This document shows, one piece after another, positions 25,867 to 34,841 of a DNA stretch of 64,000 nucleotides (position 1 is the stretch's first letter; each line of letters begins with the position of its first letter). A model generated the notes under the pieces. It searched no databases. It saw only the letters and a program-made list of their open reading frames with translations, and was not told the DNA's origin. The translations under genes and the position numbers were made by a program. This stretch comes from RPQJ01 sp963793675 (GTDB lineage Bacteria > Pseudomonadota > Gammaproteobacteria > Steroidobacterales > Steroidobacteraceae): NCBI GenBank assembly GCA_963793675.1, contig CAWCBA010000008.1, forward strand, positions 62,001 through 126,000, given 5' to 3'.

Positions 25867-27138
25867 CTACGCCGCCGCCAGCGCCTGCTCGAGATCCGCG
25901 ATCAGGTCGTCGACGTGCTCGATGCCGACGGACAGCCGCACCATGTCTTCACTGACGCCGGCCCGCTCCAGCTCGGCCGGGTTCAGCTGACGATGCGTCG
26001 TGCTGGCGGGATGGCAAGCCAGCGACTTTGCGTCGCCGATGTTGACCAGCCGGACGAACAGCTTGAGCGCATCCTGGAAGCGGCTGCCGCCGGCGAGGCC
26101 GCCCTCGATGCCGAACGTCAGGATGCCCGACGCGCGGCCACCCATGTACTTCTGCGCCAGGGCGTGGCTGGGGTGATCGGGCAGACCGGCGTAATTCACC
26201 CAGCGCACCTTCGGGTGCCGCTGCAGGTACGTCGCGACGGCGAGCGCGTTGTCGCAGATCCGGTCCATGCGCAAGGCAAGCGTCTCGATGCCCTGCAGGA
26301 TCAGGAAGCTGTTGAACGGCGAGATCGCTGCCCCCATGTTGCGCAGCGGTACGACGCGGGCGCGACCGATGAACGCCGCCAGACCGAATGCCTCCGTGTA
26401 CACCACGCCGTGATACGAGATGTCCGGCGTGTTGAGGCGCGGAAACTTTTCCGCGTGCTCCGCCCAGGGAAAATTGCCGGAGTCGACCAGCGCACCGCCG
26501 ATGCTGTTGCCGTGACCGCCGAGGTACTTCGTGAGCGAGTGCACGACGATGTCCGCCCCGTGTTCGAACGGGCGGCACAGGTACGGCGAGGGCACCGTGT
26601 TGTCGACGATCAGCGGAATTCCGTGACGGTGCGCAATCTCGGCGAGCGCCGCGAAATCGGTGACGTTGCCGGCCGGGTTGCCGACCGACTCGCAGAAGAT
26701 CGCGCGCGTGTTCGTGTCGATCAGCTTCTCGAACGCTTGCGGTTGGCGGTGGTCCGCGAACCTCACCGAGATGCCGTACTGCGGCAGCGTGTGCGCGAAC
26801 AGGTTGTAGGTGCCGCCGTAGAGTGCCGACGAACTGATGATGTTCTGGCCGGCCTCGGTGATGGTAAGCAGCGCATAGGTGATCGCCGCCTGGCCGGAGG
26901 CGAGCCCGAGGGCACCCACGCCGCCTTCGAGTGCAGCGACGCGCTTCTCCAGCACGTCCGTGGTCGGATTCATGATGCGCGTGTAGATGTTGCCGGCGAC
27001 CTTGAGGTCGAACAGGTCGGCGCCATGCTGGGTGTCGTCAAACGCGTAGGACGTCGTCTGGTAGATCGGGACGGCGACGGCCTTGGTGGTCGGGTCGGGC
27101 GAATAGCCGGCGTGAACGACGAGGGTTTCGAGCTTCAT
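25867..27138 (-). CDS. metY: O-acetylhomoserine aminocarboxypropyltransferase/sulfhydrylase
   Basis: Forms homocysteine from O-acetyl- (or O-succinyl-) homoserine and sulfide with PLP, in methionine synthesis. The 423 residues start MKLETLVVHAGYSPDPTTKA, with ISSSALYGGTYNLF, VDNTVPSPYLCRPFEHGADIV and the PLP lysine in VVHSLTKYLGGHGNSIGG, all typical of MetY. The C-terminal SVGIEHVDDLIADLEQAL is also standard. The ATG at 27138 was chosen over a longer frame to 27219 because the family starts here. I found no SAM riboswitch in the leader. The TonB receptor gene is divergent, 232 bp away. Confidence 0.93.
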   Translation of the reverse strand: MKLETLVVHAGYSPDPTTKAVAVPIYQTTSYAFDDTQHGADLFDLKVAGNIYTRIMNPTTDVLEKRVAALEGGVGALGLASGQAAITYALLTITEAGQNIISSSALYGGTYNLFAHTLPQYGISVRFADHRQPQAFEKLIDTNTRAIFCESVGNPAGNVTDFAALAEIAHRHGIPLIVDNTVPSPYLCRPFEHGADIVVHSLTKYLGGHGNSIGGALVDSGNFPWAEHAEKFPRLNTPDISYHGVVYTEAFGLAAFIGRARVVPLRNMGAAISPFNSFLILQGIETLALRMDRICDNALAVATYLQRHPKVRWVNYAGLPDHPSHALAQKYMGGRASGILTFGIEGGLAGGSRFQDALKLFVRLVNIGDAKSLACHPASTTHRQLNPAELERAGVSEDMVRLSVGIEHVDDLIADLEQALAAA

Positions 27139-27370
27139 GGTGGGGGCCTTGCAGGTCGGAAAGTGACAACCCGGGCATTGTCCGGAAACGGGTCGACCTT
27201 GTCCCCGCTTGAGAACCACGGGTTATGCGCTAAGAACGGGGCAAGGAACTGCGGCTGCCTGGATGCCGGGGTGGCGGCAATTGATCCAGGTCATGGCCGT
27301 CGCATCGGCGGTGGCCCATCCTCCGCCTGCGGGGCGCCTGTCGGCGCATCCAACTGAAGAATTCGAACCA

Positions 27371-29575
27371 ATGCCCATCCGCTCGCGCAAACCGGCTCGC
27401 TGGTGTTCCCTGGTCGCCTTGCTGCTCGGTACCTCGGCGGTACCAGCCACAGGCCAGCCCGCCCCGGACCTCGAGACGATCACGGTCTACGCGCGCCGGC
27501 TGACGCCGGTCGCGCGCGTCGCGGCCACGGTGACGGTGATCGACCAGGCGCGCATCGAAACGACGCTCGCGACCGACATCCGTGAACTCGTACGCTACGA
27601 GCCGGGGCTCAGCGTTCGCAACGACCCGTTCCGGTTCGGGCTCGACACGATTTCCGTGCGTGGGCTCGGCGGTAACCGTGTTGCCGTCGAGGTTGACGGC
27701 ATTCCCGCGGCCGGCGGGTTTGCCGTGGGCAGTTATGCGGATTCGGGGCGAGCGTTCGTGGACGCGGCATTCGTCGATCGCGTCGAGTTCCTGCGCGGAC
27801 CGGCGTCGTCGCTGTATGGCAGCGACGCGCTCGGCGGAGTGGTCGCAATGACGACGCTCACCCCGGCGAAGCTGCTGGCGCAGGGGGGGGAAGACCACGC
27901 CGTGCGCACCGAGGCCGGGTACGACTCGGAGAACGAGGGCTGGCGTGCAGCGGTCCTCGCAGCCGGAACGATGGGCAGCGCGAACTGGCTCGTCGGCTAC
28001 TCGCGCCGCGAAGGGCACGAAGCCGGCACGGCCGCCGACGTCACACCGAACCCCGTCGAATTCACCGACGACTCGGTGATGCTCAAGGTGACGGGCGAGG
28101 CGCCGGGCGGTCCGTTGACGTTCACGGCCGAAGCCGGGCGCGCGCGGCAGGCAACCGACGTCGATGCCTTCCTCGGGGTCGGCCGCTTCCTCAATACCAC
28201 CGTGCTCCAGGGTGACGACGCGATGCTGCGCTATCGCGTCAGTCTGCAGCAGGCCTTGCACGGTTCGAACGCGGTCTTCGATTCGGCCGACTGGAGCGCC
28301 TACTGGCAGGGCACGGAGACCGACCAGGACACCTACGAAGTGCGTCGTGCCGTGCCGCCACGCACGCCGCCCGTGCAGCTGGATCGCGCATTCGACTTCG
28401 ACGAAAGCACGCTCGGGTTCGAGTTCACGGCCCTCAAGACCCTCGAATCCGGCTCGCTCGTGCACGAGGTCGTGTACGGCTTCGAAGCCACGCGTTCCGA
28501 ACTCGAGGAGCTGCGGGACGGGTTGCAGACCAACCTGAGCACGGGCGCGACGACGCCGACGATACTCGGCGAGACTTTCCCGCTGCGTGACTTGCCGCTG
28601 TCCACGGTGGTCGAGATCGGCGTGTTTGCGCAGGACGAGATGCAGCTGGCCGACTCGCGCTGGACGCTGGTGCCGGCGCTGCGCGTGGATTACTACCATC
28701 TCTCGCCACGGACGGATCGCATCTACCGTGAAGACAACCCGTCGACGACACCCGTTGCGGTGGACGAATTGTCGTTCGCGCCGAAGCTCGGCGCGATCTA
28801 CCGGATCAATGATCGCCTTGGCGTGTTCCTGCAGTACGCGCACGGTTTTCGCTCGCCACCACCCGAGGACGTCAACATCGGCCTGGAGATCCCGCTGTTC
28901 AACGTGCGTGCGATCCCGAACCCGGACCTGCAGCCCGAGACCAGCGATGGCTTCGAGCTCGGCGTGCGCCTGTCCGGGTCGCCGTTCGCCCTGACGGCCA
29001 GTATCTTCGACACCGAGTACAGTGACTTCATCGAGTCGAAAGTGAACCTGGGCGTCGATCCGGCGACCGGCGTGACGCTGTTCCAGTCACGCAACGTCGC
29101 CGAAGCGCGAATTTACGGTGTCGAGTTCGATGCGCGTGTCGACGCGTCGGCCTGGTCGCCACGACTGCAGGGCTGGACCGGACGACTCGCCGGATCGTGG
29201 ATCCGCGGCCAGGACCTTACGCGCGAGGTGCCGCTCAATTCGATTGATCCGCCGCGGCTGGTGCTCGGCGTGAGATACGACGCCCCATCGGCGCGCTGGG
29301 GATCGGAACTCGCGGTGACCGCGGTGGAGGCGCAGCGTGAGGTCGATCGCAGCCGGGCGGACCTTTACCGCACCGACGGGTATGCCACGCTCGATTGGCT
29401 GGCGAACTTCAGCCTCGGTCCGCGGCTGCGGCTGAACGTCGGGCTGTTCAACCTCACGGACACCGACTACATCGAATGGGCCGACGTCCGCGGTCGGGTC
29501 GCGACCGATCCCCTGGTGCCCTATTACACGCGAGCCGGCTTCAATGCTTCGGCCAGCCTGCGTTACGATTTCTAG
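27371..29575 (+). CDS. TonB-dependent haem/haemoglobin-type outer-membrane receptor
   Basis: A 734-residue receptor: signal peptide, a TonB-box-like ETITVYA, plug domain (YEPGLSVRNDPFRFG, ISVRGLGGNRVAVEVDG) and a 22-strand barrel ending SLRYDF with the terminal aromatic. The YAHGFRSPPPEDVN and NPDLQPETSDGFELGVR blocks match the FRAP and NPNL region of HmuR-type haem receptors. That would bring haem into a cell rich in cytochromes. The ATG at 27371 gives the best signal peptide; its ribosome site is weak. I see no clear Fur box in the 232-bp upstream gap. Confidence 0.88.
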   Translation: MPIRSRKPARWCSLVALLLGTSAVPATGQPAPDLETITVYARRLTPVARVAATVTVIDQARIETTLATDIRELVRYEPGLSVRNDPFRFGLDTISVRGLGGNRVAVEVDGIPAAGGFAVGSYADSGRAFVDAAFVDRVEFLRGPASSLYGSDALGGVVAMTTLTPAKLLAQGGEDHAVRTEAGYDSENEGWRAAVLAAGTMGSANWLVGYSRREGHEAGTAADVTPNPVEFTDDSVMLKVTGEAPGGPLTFTAEAGRARQATDVDAFLGVGRFLNTTVLQGDDAMLRYRVSLQQALHGSNAVFDSADWSAYWQGTETDQDTYEVRRAVPPRTPPVQLDRAFDFDESTLGFEFTALKTLESGSLVHEVVYGFEATRSELEELRDGLQTNLSTGATTPTILGETFPLRDLPLSTVVEIGVFAQDEMQLADSRWTLVPALRVDYYHLSPRTDRIYREDNPSTTPVAVDELSFAPKLGAIYRINDRLGVFLQYAHGFRSPPPEDVNIGLEIPLFNVRAIPNPDLQPETSDGFELGVRLSGSPFALTASIFDTEYSDFIESKVNLGVDPATGVTLFQSRNVAEARIYGVEFDARVDASAWSPRLQGWTGRLAGSWIRGQDLTREVPLNSIDPPRLVLGVRYDAPSARWGSELAVTAVEAQREVDRSRADLYRTDGYATLDWLANFSLGPRLRLNVGLFNLTDTDYIEWADVRGRVATDPLVPYYTRAGFNASASLRYDF

Positions 29576-29619
29576 ACCGTCCGGGCACATCGGTCGATGC
29601 CGCATGATTTAATGGTGGC

Positions 29620-30375
29620 ATGGGCAACACGCTCGACGTCCTGAATTCGTCCCTGGCTTCGACGCTGCGCTTGTGGCGTGGCACCAATGCGCGCGGATCG
29701 GCGCGGCAGCCGGCCAGGCATCTCAAGCTCTATGAGTTCGAGGCTTGCCCATACTGCCGCCTGGTGCGTGAAGCGCTGACCGAGCTCGACCTCGACGCGC
29801 TGATCTACCCGGCACCCCACGGCGGCAAGCGCTTTCGACCCAAGGTCGCGGAGCTTGGCGGCAAGCAACAGTTCCCGTTCCTGGTGGATCCCAATACCGG
29901 CGAGTCGATGTACGAGTCCGACGCCATCATCGACTACCTGTACCGGCGTTATGGCGGGCGCGCGGCACCCACACGCCTGCTGCGACCGCTCGATGTTTCA
30001 ACCTCAGTGCTGGCCGGCATTCCGCGGTTGCGCGACGGCGCCCGGGCCAGACCGTCGAAAGCACCGAGGCGCCCGCTGGAACTGTTCAGCTTCGAGTCCA
30101 GCCCCTACTCGCGGCGAGTGCGCGAGCTGCTTTGCGAACTCGAGCTTCCCTATCTGCTGCGCAGTACCGGCAAGGCCCGGTGGCAGGACCTGGGGCCGCC
30201 GATCCTGCGGGCGACGCTTTTTCCGACGCTGCCGGTGGCGGGTCGCAACCGGGTGGAACTGCTGCAGCGCGCGGGCAAGGTGCAGGTGCCGTACCTGGTC
30301 GATCCGAACACGGGCACCGAGCTGTTCGAGTCGGATGCGATTCGCGACTACCTGCTGGCCACGTATGCGAAGTAG
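29620..30375 (+). CDS. Tandem glutaredoxin/GST-N-domain protein
   Basis: A 251-residue cytoplasmic protein made of two copies of the thioredoxin fold. The first (about residues 34-110) has the redox pair CPYC in FEACPYCRLVREALTEL. The second (about 150-250) has SPYS in FESSPYSRRVRELLCEL. Each copy ends with the same signature, PFLVDPNTGESMYESDAIIDYL and PYLVDPNTGTELFESDAIRDYL. So the protein arose by internal duplication, and only the first half kept the cysteines. The gene overlaps the next one by 11 bp. It probably acts in thiol or glutathione chemistry; the partner is unknown. Confidence 0.85.
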   Translation: MGNTLDVLNSSLASTLRLWRGTNARGSARQPARHLKLYEFEACPYCRLVREALTELDLDALIYPAPHGGKRFRPKVAELGGKQQFPFLVDPNTGESMYESDAIIDYLYRRYGGRAAPTRLLRPLDVSTSVLAGIPRLRDGARARPSKAPRRPLELFSFESSPYSRRVRELLCELELPYLLRSTGKARWQDLGPPILRATLFPTLPVAGRNRVELLQRAGKVQVPYLVDPNTGTELFESDAIRDYLLATYAK

Positions 30376-31261
30376 CCTTGTGGCGCTCGGCGCAACCGAC
30401 GTGCGCGTATCGCGTCTGGCCTGGGGCATGTGGCGCTTCCAGGGTGACGACCTGGCTCATGCGCGCGCGCTCGTCGACGCGGCCTTCGATGCGGGCATCA
30501 ACCTGTTCGATACCGCGGACATCTATGGTTTCGATGGTCGCGACGGGTTCGGCGACGCGGAAATCCTGCTCGGTCGATTGTTCGACGCAGATCCGGGTTT
30601 GCGATCACGGATGGTGCTCGCAAGCAAGGGCGGCGTGGTCCCGGGCGTGCCCTACGATTCCAGCGCCGACTACCTGGTCGCCGCCTGCGAGGCCTCGTTG
30701 CGGCGTCTCGGCACCGACCGCCTCGACCTGTTCCAGGTGCACCGTCCGGACGTGCTGACGCACCCGGCCGAAGTGGCACGAGCCCTGGAAACACTGGTCG
30801 CGAGCGGCAAGGTCCGGGCAGTCGGCGTTTCCAACTACACGCCGACGCAGGCGGCTGCGCTCGTGGCGCACCTGCAGATTCCACTGGCCAGCATCCAGCC
30901 CGAGTTCTCGCCGCTGGTGCTCGAGCCGCTCGCGGACGGCACGCTCGATCTCGCGATGCAGCACCGGATCTCGGTCCTCGCATGGTCGCCGCTGGCGGGC
31001 GGCCGTATCGGTGCACCCGGCGACGATGAGCGTGCGCAGCGTGTCTGTGCCGAACTCGACGGGCAGGCGAGGCGCTTCGGCGTCTCGCGCGCCGCCGCAA
31101 GCTATGCGTGGATCATGGCGCACCCGGCCGGCATCGTTCCGATCGTCGGCAGCCAGCAGGCGAGTCGCATCCGCGAGGCTGCGGACGCCTGCAAAGTCAG
31201 CTGGACCCGCGCTGACTGGTATCGGGTGCTGGCCGCGTCCAGGGGCGTTGCATTGCCCTGA
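30365..31261 (+). CDS. Aldo/keto reductase (YdhF-like)
   Basis: A 298-residue NADPH-dependent oxidoreductase with a TIM barrel. The catalytic tetrad is visible: Asp and Tyr in NLFDTADIYG, Lys in MVLASKGG and His in DLFQVHRPD. AVGVSNYTPTQ and IVPIVGSQQASRI are the cofactor-binding ends of the fold. The ATG at 30365 lies inside the end of the tandem-thioredoxin gene, so the two are co-translated. The pair is downstream of the TonB receptor with only 44 bp between receptor and thioredoxin gene, and all three may form one operon. Confidence 0.9.
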   Translation: MRSSLVALGATDVRVSRLAWGMWRFQGDDLAHARALVDAAFDAGINLFDTADIYGFDGRDGFGDAEILLGRLFDADPGLRSRMVLASKGGVVPGVPYDSSADYLVAACEASLRRLGTDRLDLFQVHRPDVLTHPAEVARALETLVASGKVRAVGVSNYTPTQAAALVAHLQIPLASIQPEFSPLVLEPLADGTLDLAMQHRISVLAWSPLAGGRIGAPGDDERAQRVCAELDGQARRFGVSRAAASYAWIMAHPAGIVPIVGSQQASRIREAADACKVSWTRADWYRVLAASRGVALP

Positions 31262-31279
31262 GGCGTGCGCCGGGAAAGA

Positions 31280-31308
31280 GGGCCCCGCCTCTCAGCGAGA
31301 CGGGGCCC
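31280..31308. terminator. Bidirectional hairpin between aldo-keto reductase and nirS
   Basis: GGGCCCCG and CGGGGCCC form an 8-bp GC-only stem. Inside it TCTC and GAGA extend the pairing around the loop AGC, with a CC bulge. It sits between two convergent genes (stops at 31261 and 31347) and so probably terminates both. A short pyrimidine run follows on the minus strand, but no true U-tract. Confidence 0.65.
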
Positions 31309-31346
31309 AGGGCCAGGCAGTGCTGCGCCCGGGAGCCGGATCCAGG

Positions 31347-33513
31347 TCAGTACACGTCGTCGACCGTGTTGTGCACGTTGAACTTGCCGGTCGGCGTCAC
31401 GATGCGCGGGTCGTCGATGACCGCCTTGAGCTTCAGCGTCTTGTCATCGACGACGACCAGCGCCGATTTCTGCTCCTTGCCGTTCCAGACCGAGAACCAG
31501 ACCTCGTCGCCCGCCGCGTTGAACTCCGGCTGCACGACGCGCTTCGGGCCCTCGCCGAGATTCGCCCACTCGGCGATCGGCAGCACGGTGTAGGCCGCAT
31601 CGAGATTGTCGATGTCGAACACGGCCACGCTCTGCGCGATCTTCGGATCCGGGTTGAGCGGCGTGTCGACGTAGAGGTGCTTCGACTTCGGGTGCGTCTT
31701 CACGAACAGGGAGCCGCCACCCTGGCCCTTCAGCACGCGCACGACTTTCCAGGCGTTGCCCTTGTGCTGCACGGGATCGGTGCCGATCAGCGTGATCTTC
31801 TCGTTGCCGAGCGCGCTGGTCGTCCAGACCGGCCCGTTCTGCGGGTCGACGAAGTTCGCGCCGCGGCCGGGGTGCGGAATCTTGTCCACGTCGATGAGCG
31901 CGGCGAGCTTCTGCTCCTTCGAGTCGACCACCGCGATCTTGTTCGACTGGTTGGCTGCGGTCAGGAAATAGCGCTTGGTGACGTCCCAGCCGCCGTCGTG
32001 CAGGAAGCGGGCGGCGCCGATCGTCGTCGTCCTGAGGTTGTTGATGTCCTCGTAATTGACCAGCAGGATCTGCCCCGTCTCCTTGACGTTGACGATGAAC
32101 TCCGGGTGCTCGTGCGAGGCCACGATGGCGGCCACGCGGGGCTCCGGATGAAACTCCTGCGTGTCCACGGTCATGCCGCGGGTTGAGACGACCTTGAGCG
32201 GCTCGAGCGTCGCGCCGTCCATGATCGTGTACTGCGGCGGCCAGTAGGAGCCGGCGATCGCGTACTTGTCCTCGTAGCCCTTGTACTTGGACGTTTCGAC
32301 GGAGCGCGCCTCGAGCCCGACCTTGATCTCGGCGACACGGTCGGGCATCGGCATGAACAGGTCGATCAGGTCGATCCGGCCGTCCCGGCCGATGGTGTAG
32401 ACGTAGCGCCCCGAGTTGGACAGGCGCGAGATGTGCACGGCATAGCCGGTCTTGATGACGTTGATGATCTGCTTGGTGTCGCCGTCCACGAGCGCCACCT
32501 GGCCGGCATCACGCAACGTGACTGCGAAGATGTTGTCGATGTTGAACTTGTTCTGCTTGGTCTTGGGACGTGCGTCGACCGGGACCAGCACTTTCCACGT
32601 GGCCTTGATCTCGGGCATGCCGAACTCCGGCGGCTGCGGCGGTTCGTGCTGGACGAAGCGGGCCATGATGTCCACTTCTTCCTGCGACAACTCGCCGCTC
32701 TTGCCCCAGCTCGGCATGCCGGCCGGCGAGCCCTGGTTGATGAACACCTTGAGGTAGTCGGTGCCCTTCTTCTGCGTAATGTCGGGCGTCAGCGGCTTGC
32801 CGGTCGCGCCCTTGCGCAGCACGCCGTGGCAACCCGCGCAGCGCTCGAAGTAGATCTTCTGCGCCCGCTCGAATTCCGCCATCGTCATGTCCGGTGCCCC
32901 CGGGCGTGACGCGAACCTGGGCGCCGGCCGCGCCGACGGGCGAGGGGGCCCCCTGGTATTTCAGTTCCGACGTGGTGGTCGGGTGCTGCGTCGGTGAGTC
33001 CGCTTGCTTCGGTTGGCTGGCCGCGCGCGCCCGCTCCGCGGCAACCGCCGAGGCCGCGACGGCGCCGCCCTGGTTGCCCCATGAGTTGAGCGCATAGGTC
33101 AGTGCATCCGCGATCTCCTGGTCCGACAGCTGCACCATCGCCGGCATCACGGAATTGAATTTTGCGCCGTTGACGACGACCTCGCCCTGCAGGCCGTTCA
33201 CGACGACGCCGACGGCGCGTTCCGTGTGGCCTATCAGGTAGTCCGATCCGGCGAGCGGCGGGAATGCCCCCGGGAGGCCCTTGCCGTCGGCCTGGTGGCA
33301 GGCGAGGCAGACGGTCTGGTAGACCTTTTCACCGGCCTGGAGCTGCGCGGGGGTGGCTGCCGCTCCAGCGGCGACCTCGGCCTGGTGCACCTGGGGGGAA
33401 CTGCCGCTGCTGGACGGTTGCTGCGCCAGCGCGCCGGCGCCCAGTGATGCGCCGATCGGAATGGCGAGCCACCATGCTGCCCTCATGGCAGGCGTGCGAA
33501 GGGCGTTGGGCAT
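31347..33513 (-). CDS. nirS: Cytochrome cd1 nitrite reductase with an extra N-terminal cytochrome c domain, one frameshift
   Basis: Periplasmic reductase of nitrite to nitric oxide. A signal peptide (WWLAIPIGASLGAGALAQ) precedes a first cytochrome c domain (CLACHQADGKGLPGAFPPLAGSDYL), then the canonical NirS c domain (CAGCHGVLRKGATGKPLTPD). The d1 propeller has the proximal His in GYAVHISRLSNSGRYVY and active-site His in HEHPEFIV and ARFLHDGGWD. The frame changes at about 32895, in a run of five G; four G would give VRVTPGAPDMTMAEFERAQ and join both halves into about 721 residues, against 560-600 for ordinary NirS. The ATG at 33513 has GAGGAGA upstream. A DNR-box promoter precedes it. Two separate genes is the alternative, but the linker PGAPDMT..EF is normal NirS sequence. 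Confidence 0.9.
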
Positions 33514-33569
33514 TGCTTTCTCCTCGTCCTTTCCCATGCCGGGAACTGTCGGGTCACGTACTGAACCAG

Positions 33570-33611
33570 ACTGTAGGGCCGTGCCGAGGGAAGCGCCTTG
33601 ATCCGGGTCAA
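33570..33611 (-). promoter_or_regulatory. DNR/FNR-dependent promoter of nirS
   Basis: TTGATCCGGGTCAA at 33598-33611 matches the FNR/DNR consensus TTGAT-N4-ATCAA at 9 of 10 arm positions. On the minus strand TACAGT at 33575-33570 makes a good -10. The implied transcription start at about 33563 puts the box centre at -41.5, the exact class II activator position. The nirS start lies 50 bp further on. Confidence 0.85.
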
Positions 33612-33630
33612 GCCGACCCGGCGGGGCGGA

Positions 33631-34329
33631 TCAGGCTGTGGTGTCGAGGATCGACAGGAGCCTGCGGCGGCTGGGCACCACCAGCGCACGACCGTGGACG
33701 GTGATCACGCCGCTGTCGGATAACGTGCGGAGAATGCGAGACAGGGTTTCAGGTTTCATCGACAGGCGCGAAGCGATCTCCTGCCGTGATTCCTGCAGCT
33801 GGATCTCAGCCGGCCCGTCCGTGTCCGCGGGTAACCGACTCTCGATCATTCGCACCAGCCGGTGCGTGGCGCTTTCCAGCGTCAGGTACTCGATTTCGCG
33901 GATACGCAGGTGCAGGCGCTGGCTCAGGTGCCCGAGCATGCGCAGGCAGGTCTCCGGGCTTTCCCGCAGCATCGCGACGTAGTCGGTGCTGGAAAACCGC
34001 GCGATCCGCGCCCGCGATGCCGCCATGGCAGAGACCGGATAGACCGGGCCCGCCATGAACATGACGGCCTCGGCGCAACTCTGGCCGGGGCCGAGGATGT
34101 CCACGATCTTCTCCTCGCCAGCCTTGGAATAAAGGACCAGGTTAACCTGGCCCTCGACGACGACGTAGAAATGCATGGCCGGCTGCCCGCGGTCGAACAG
34201 GAGTTGCCCCGCATCGGCCTCCTCGATGCTCGCCGTCGCCAGCAGGCGCTGCAATTGCGGCGGGGACAGCCCGGCAAAGAGATGGTGCGCGCGGATGCCT
34301 GCGAGAGCGATCGTGTCGTTCAGGGTCAT
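33631..34329 (-). CDS. dnr: Crp/Fnr-family regulator, Dnr-like (nitric oxide response)
   Basis: A 232-residue activator: an N-terminal cNMP-type sensor barrel (about 20-130), a long dimer helix (CLRMLGHLSQRLHLRIREIE) and a C-terminal winged helix (SRQEIASRLSMKPETLSRILRTL). The recognition helix has E-x-x-S-R, the residues that read TTGAT boxes in FNR. It has only two cysteines and none at the N-terminus, so it cannot carry the FNR 4Fe-4S cluster. This fits the haem-based NO sensor DNR, and His14/His15 are candidate ligands. It lies directly upstream of nirS and should drive the three boxes found in this window. The ATG at 34329 is preferred to 34386. Confidence 0.88.
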   Translation of the reverse strand: MTLNDTIALAGIRAHHLFAGLSPPQLQRLLATASIEEADAGQLLFDRGQPAMHFYVVVEGQVNLVLYSKAGEEKIVDILGPGQSCAEAVMFMAGPVYPVSAMAASRARIARFSSTDYVAMLRESPETCLRMLGHLSQRLHLRIREIEYLTLESATHRLVRMIESRLPADTDGPAEIQLQESRQEIASRLSMKPETLSRILRTLSDSGVITVHGRALVVPSRRRLLSILDTTA

Positions 34330-34439
34330 TTCGTGTCCGCCGGCGAACAGCAGATGGGGGCGCTGGTTGGATCCACCGGCGTGCATGATGCCGGGATGCG
34401 CAGCCGACTGCGACCCCGTCCTGCCGCCTCGAGGCGCGT

Positions 34440-34841
34440 TCAGGCGGCGAGACCGGAGAAGACGCCCAGCGGATGATGGGCCCGAGCGACGCTGACGATG
34501 AATGCCACCGTCAGCAGTGCCGCAACGAACGCCGCGATGCGAATAGGGCGCGTGCGGCCACGCTTGAGCGCGATGCTGCCGAGCACGACGTACACCACGA
34601 GCAGCGCGACTTTCATCGTCAGCCAGCCGTTGCCGAGCGGGTACTGGTGAATGACGGAGGCCAGCATCAGCGCGGCCGTCAGCAGCAAGGTATCGATGAG
34701 GTACGACGGGTACTTCAGCCAGGTCGAGTTCACGTGCGGCGACTGCGCCAGCATCAGGCAGCCGCGCAGCGTAAAGAGGCTCACCGAGAGTATCGCGAAC
34801 CCGATGTGCGCGTGCCGCAGCGAGAGGTAGTACTCGGCCAT
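34440..34841 (-). CDS. SirB2-family small membrane protein
   Basis: A 133-residue protein with four predicted helices: LRHAHIGFAILSVSLFTLRGCLML, YLIDTLLLTAALMLASVI, WLTMKVALLVVYVVLGSIAL and IAAFVAALLTVAFIVSVARA. The HAHI...LRG and PSYLIDTLLLT pattern fits SirB2. Its ATG overlaps the nnrS stop by one base (TGATG), so it is translated together with nnrS, an association seen in other denitrification loci. Function unproven; possibly membrane haem or copper handling. Confidence 0.8.
   Translation of the reverse strand: MAEYYLSLRHAHIGFAILSVSLFTLRGCLMLAQSPHVNSTWLKYPSYLIDTLLLTAALMLASVIHQYPLGNGWLTMKVALLVVYVVLGSIALKRGRTRPIRIAAFVAALLTVAFIVSVARAHHPLGVFSGLAA

Noticed and set aside
27139..27240. Possible SAM-type riboswitch in the metY leader
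   Set aside because: The leader has GC-rich hairpins, but I could not fit the conserved core of SAM-I, SAM-II or SAM/SAH classes. A covariance search would decide; a hit would overturn this.
32509..32890. The tail of the first nirS frame as a separate cytochrome protein ending at 32509
   Set aside because: Past 32895 it becomes Arg/Gly/Ala noise, while the other frame gives canonical NirS without a gap.
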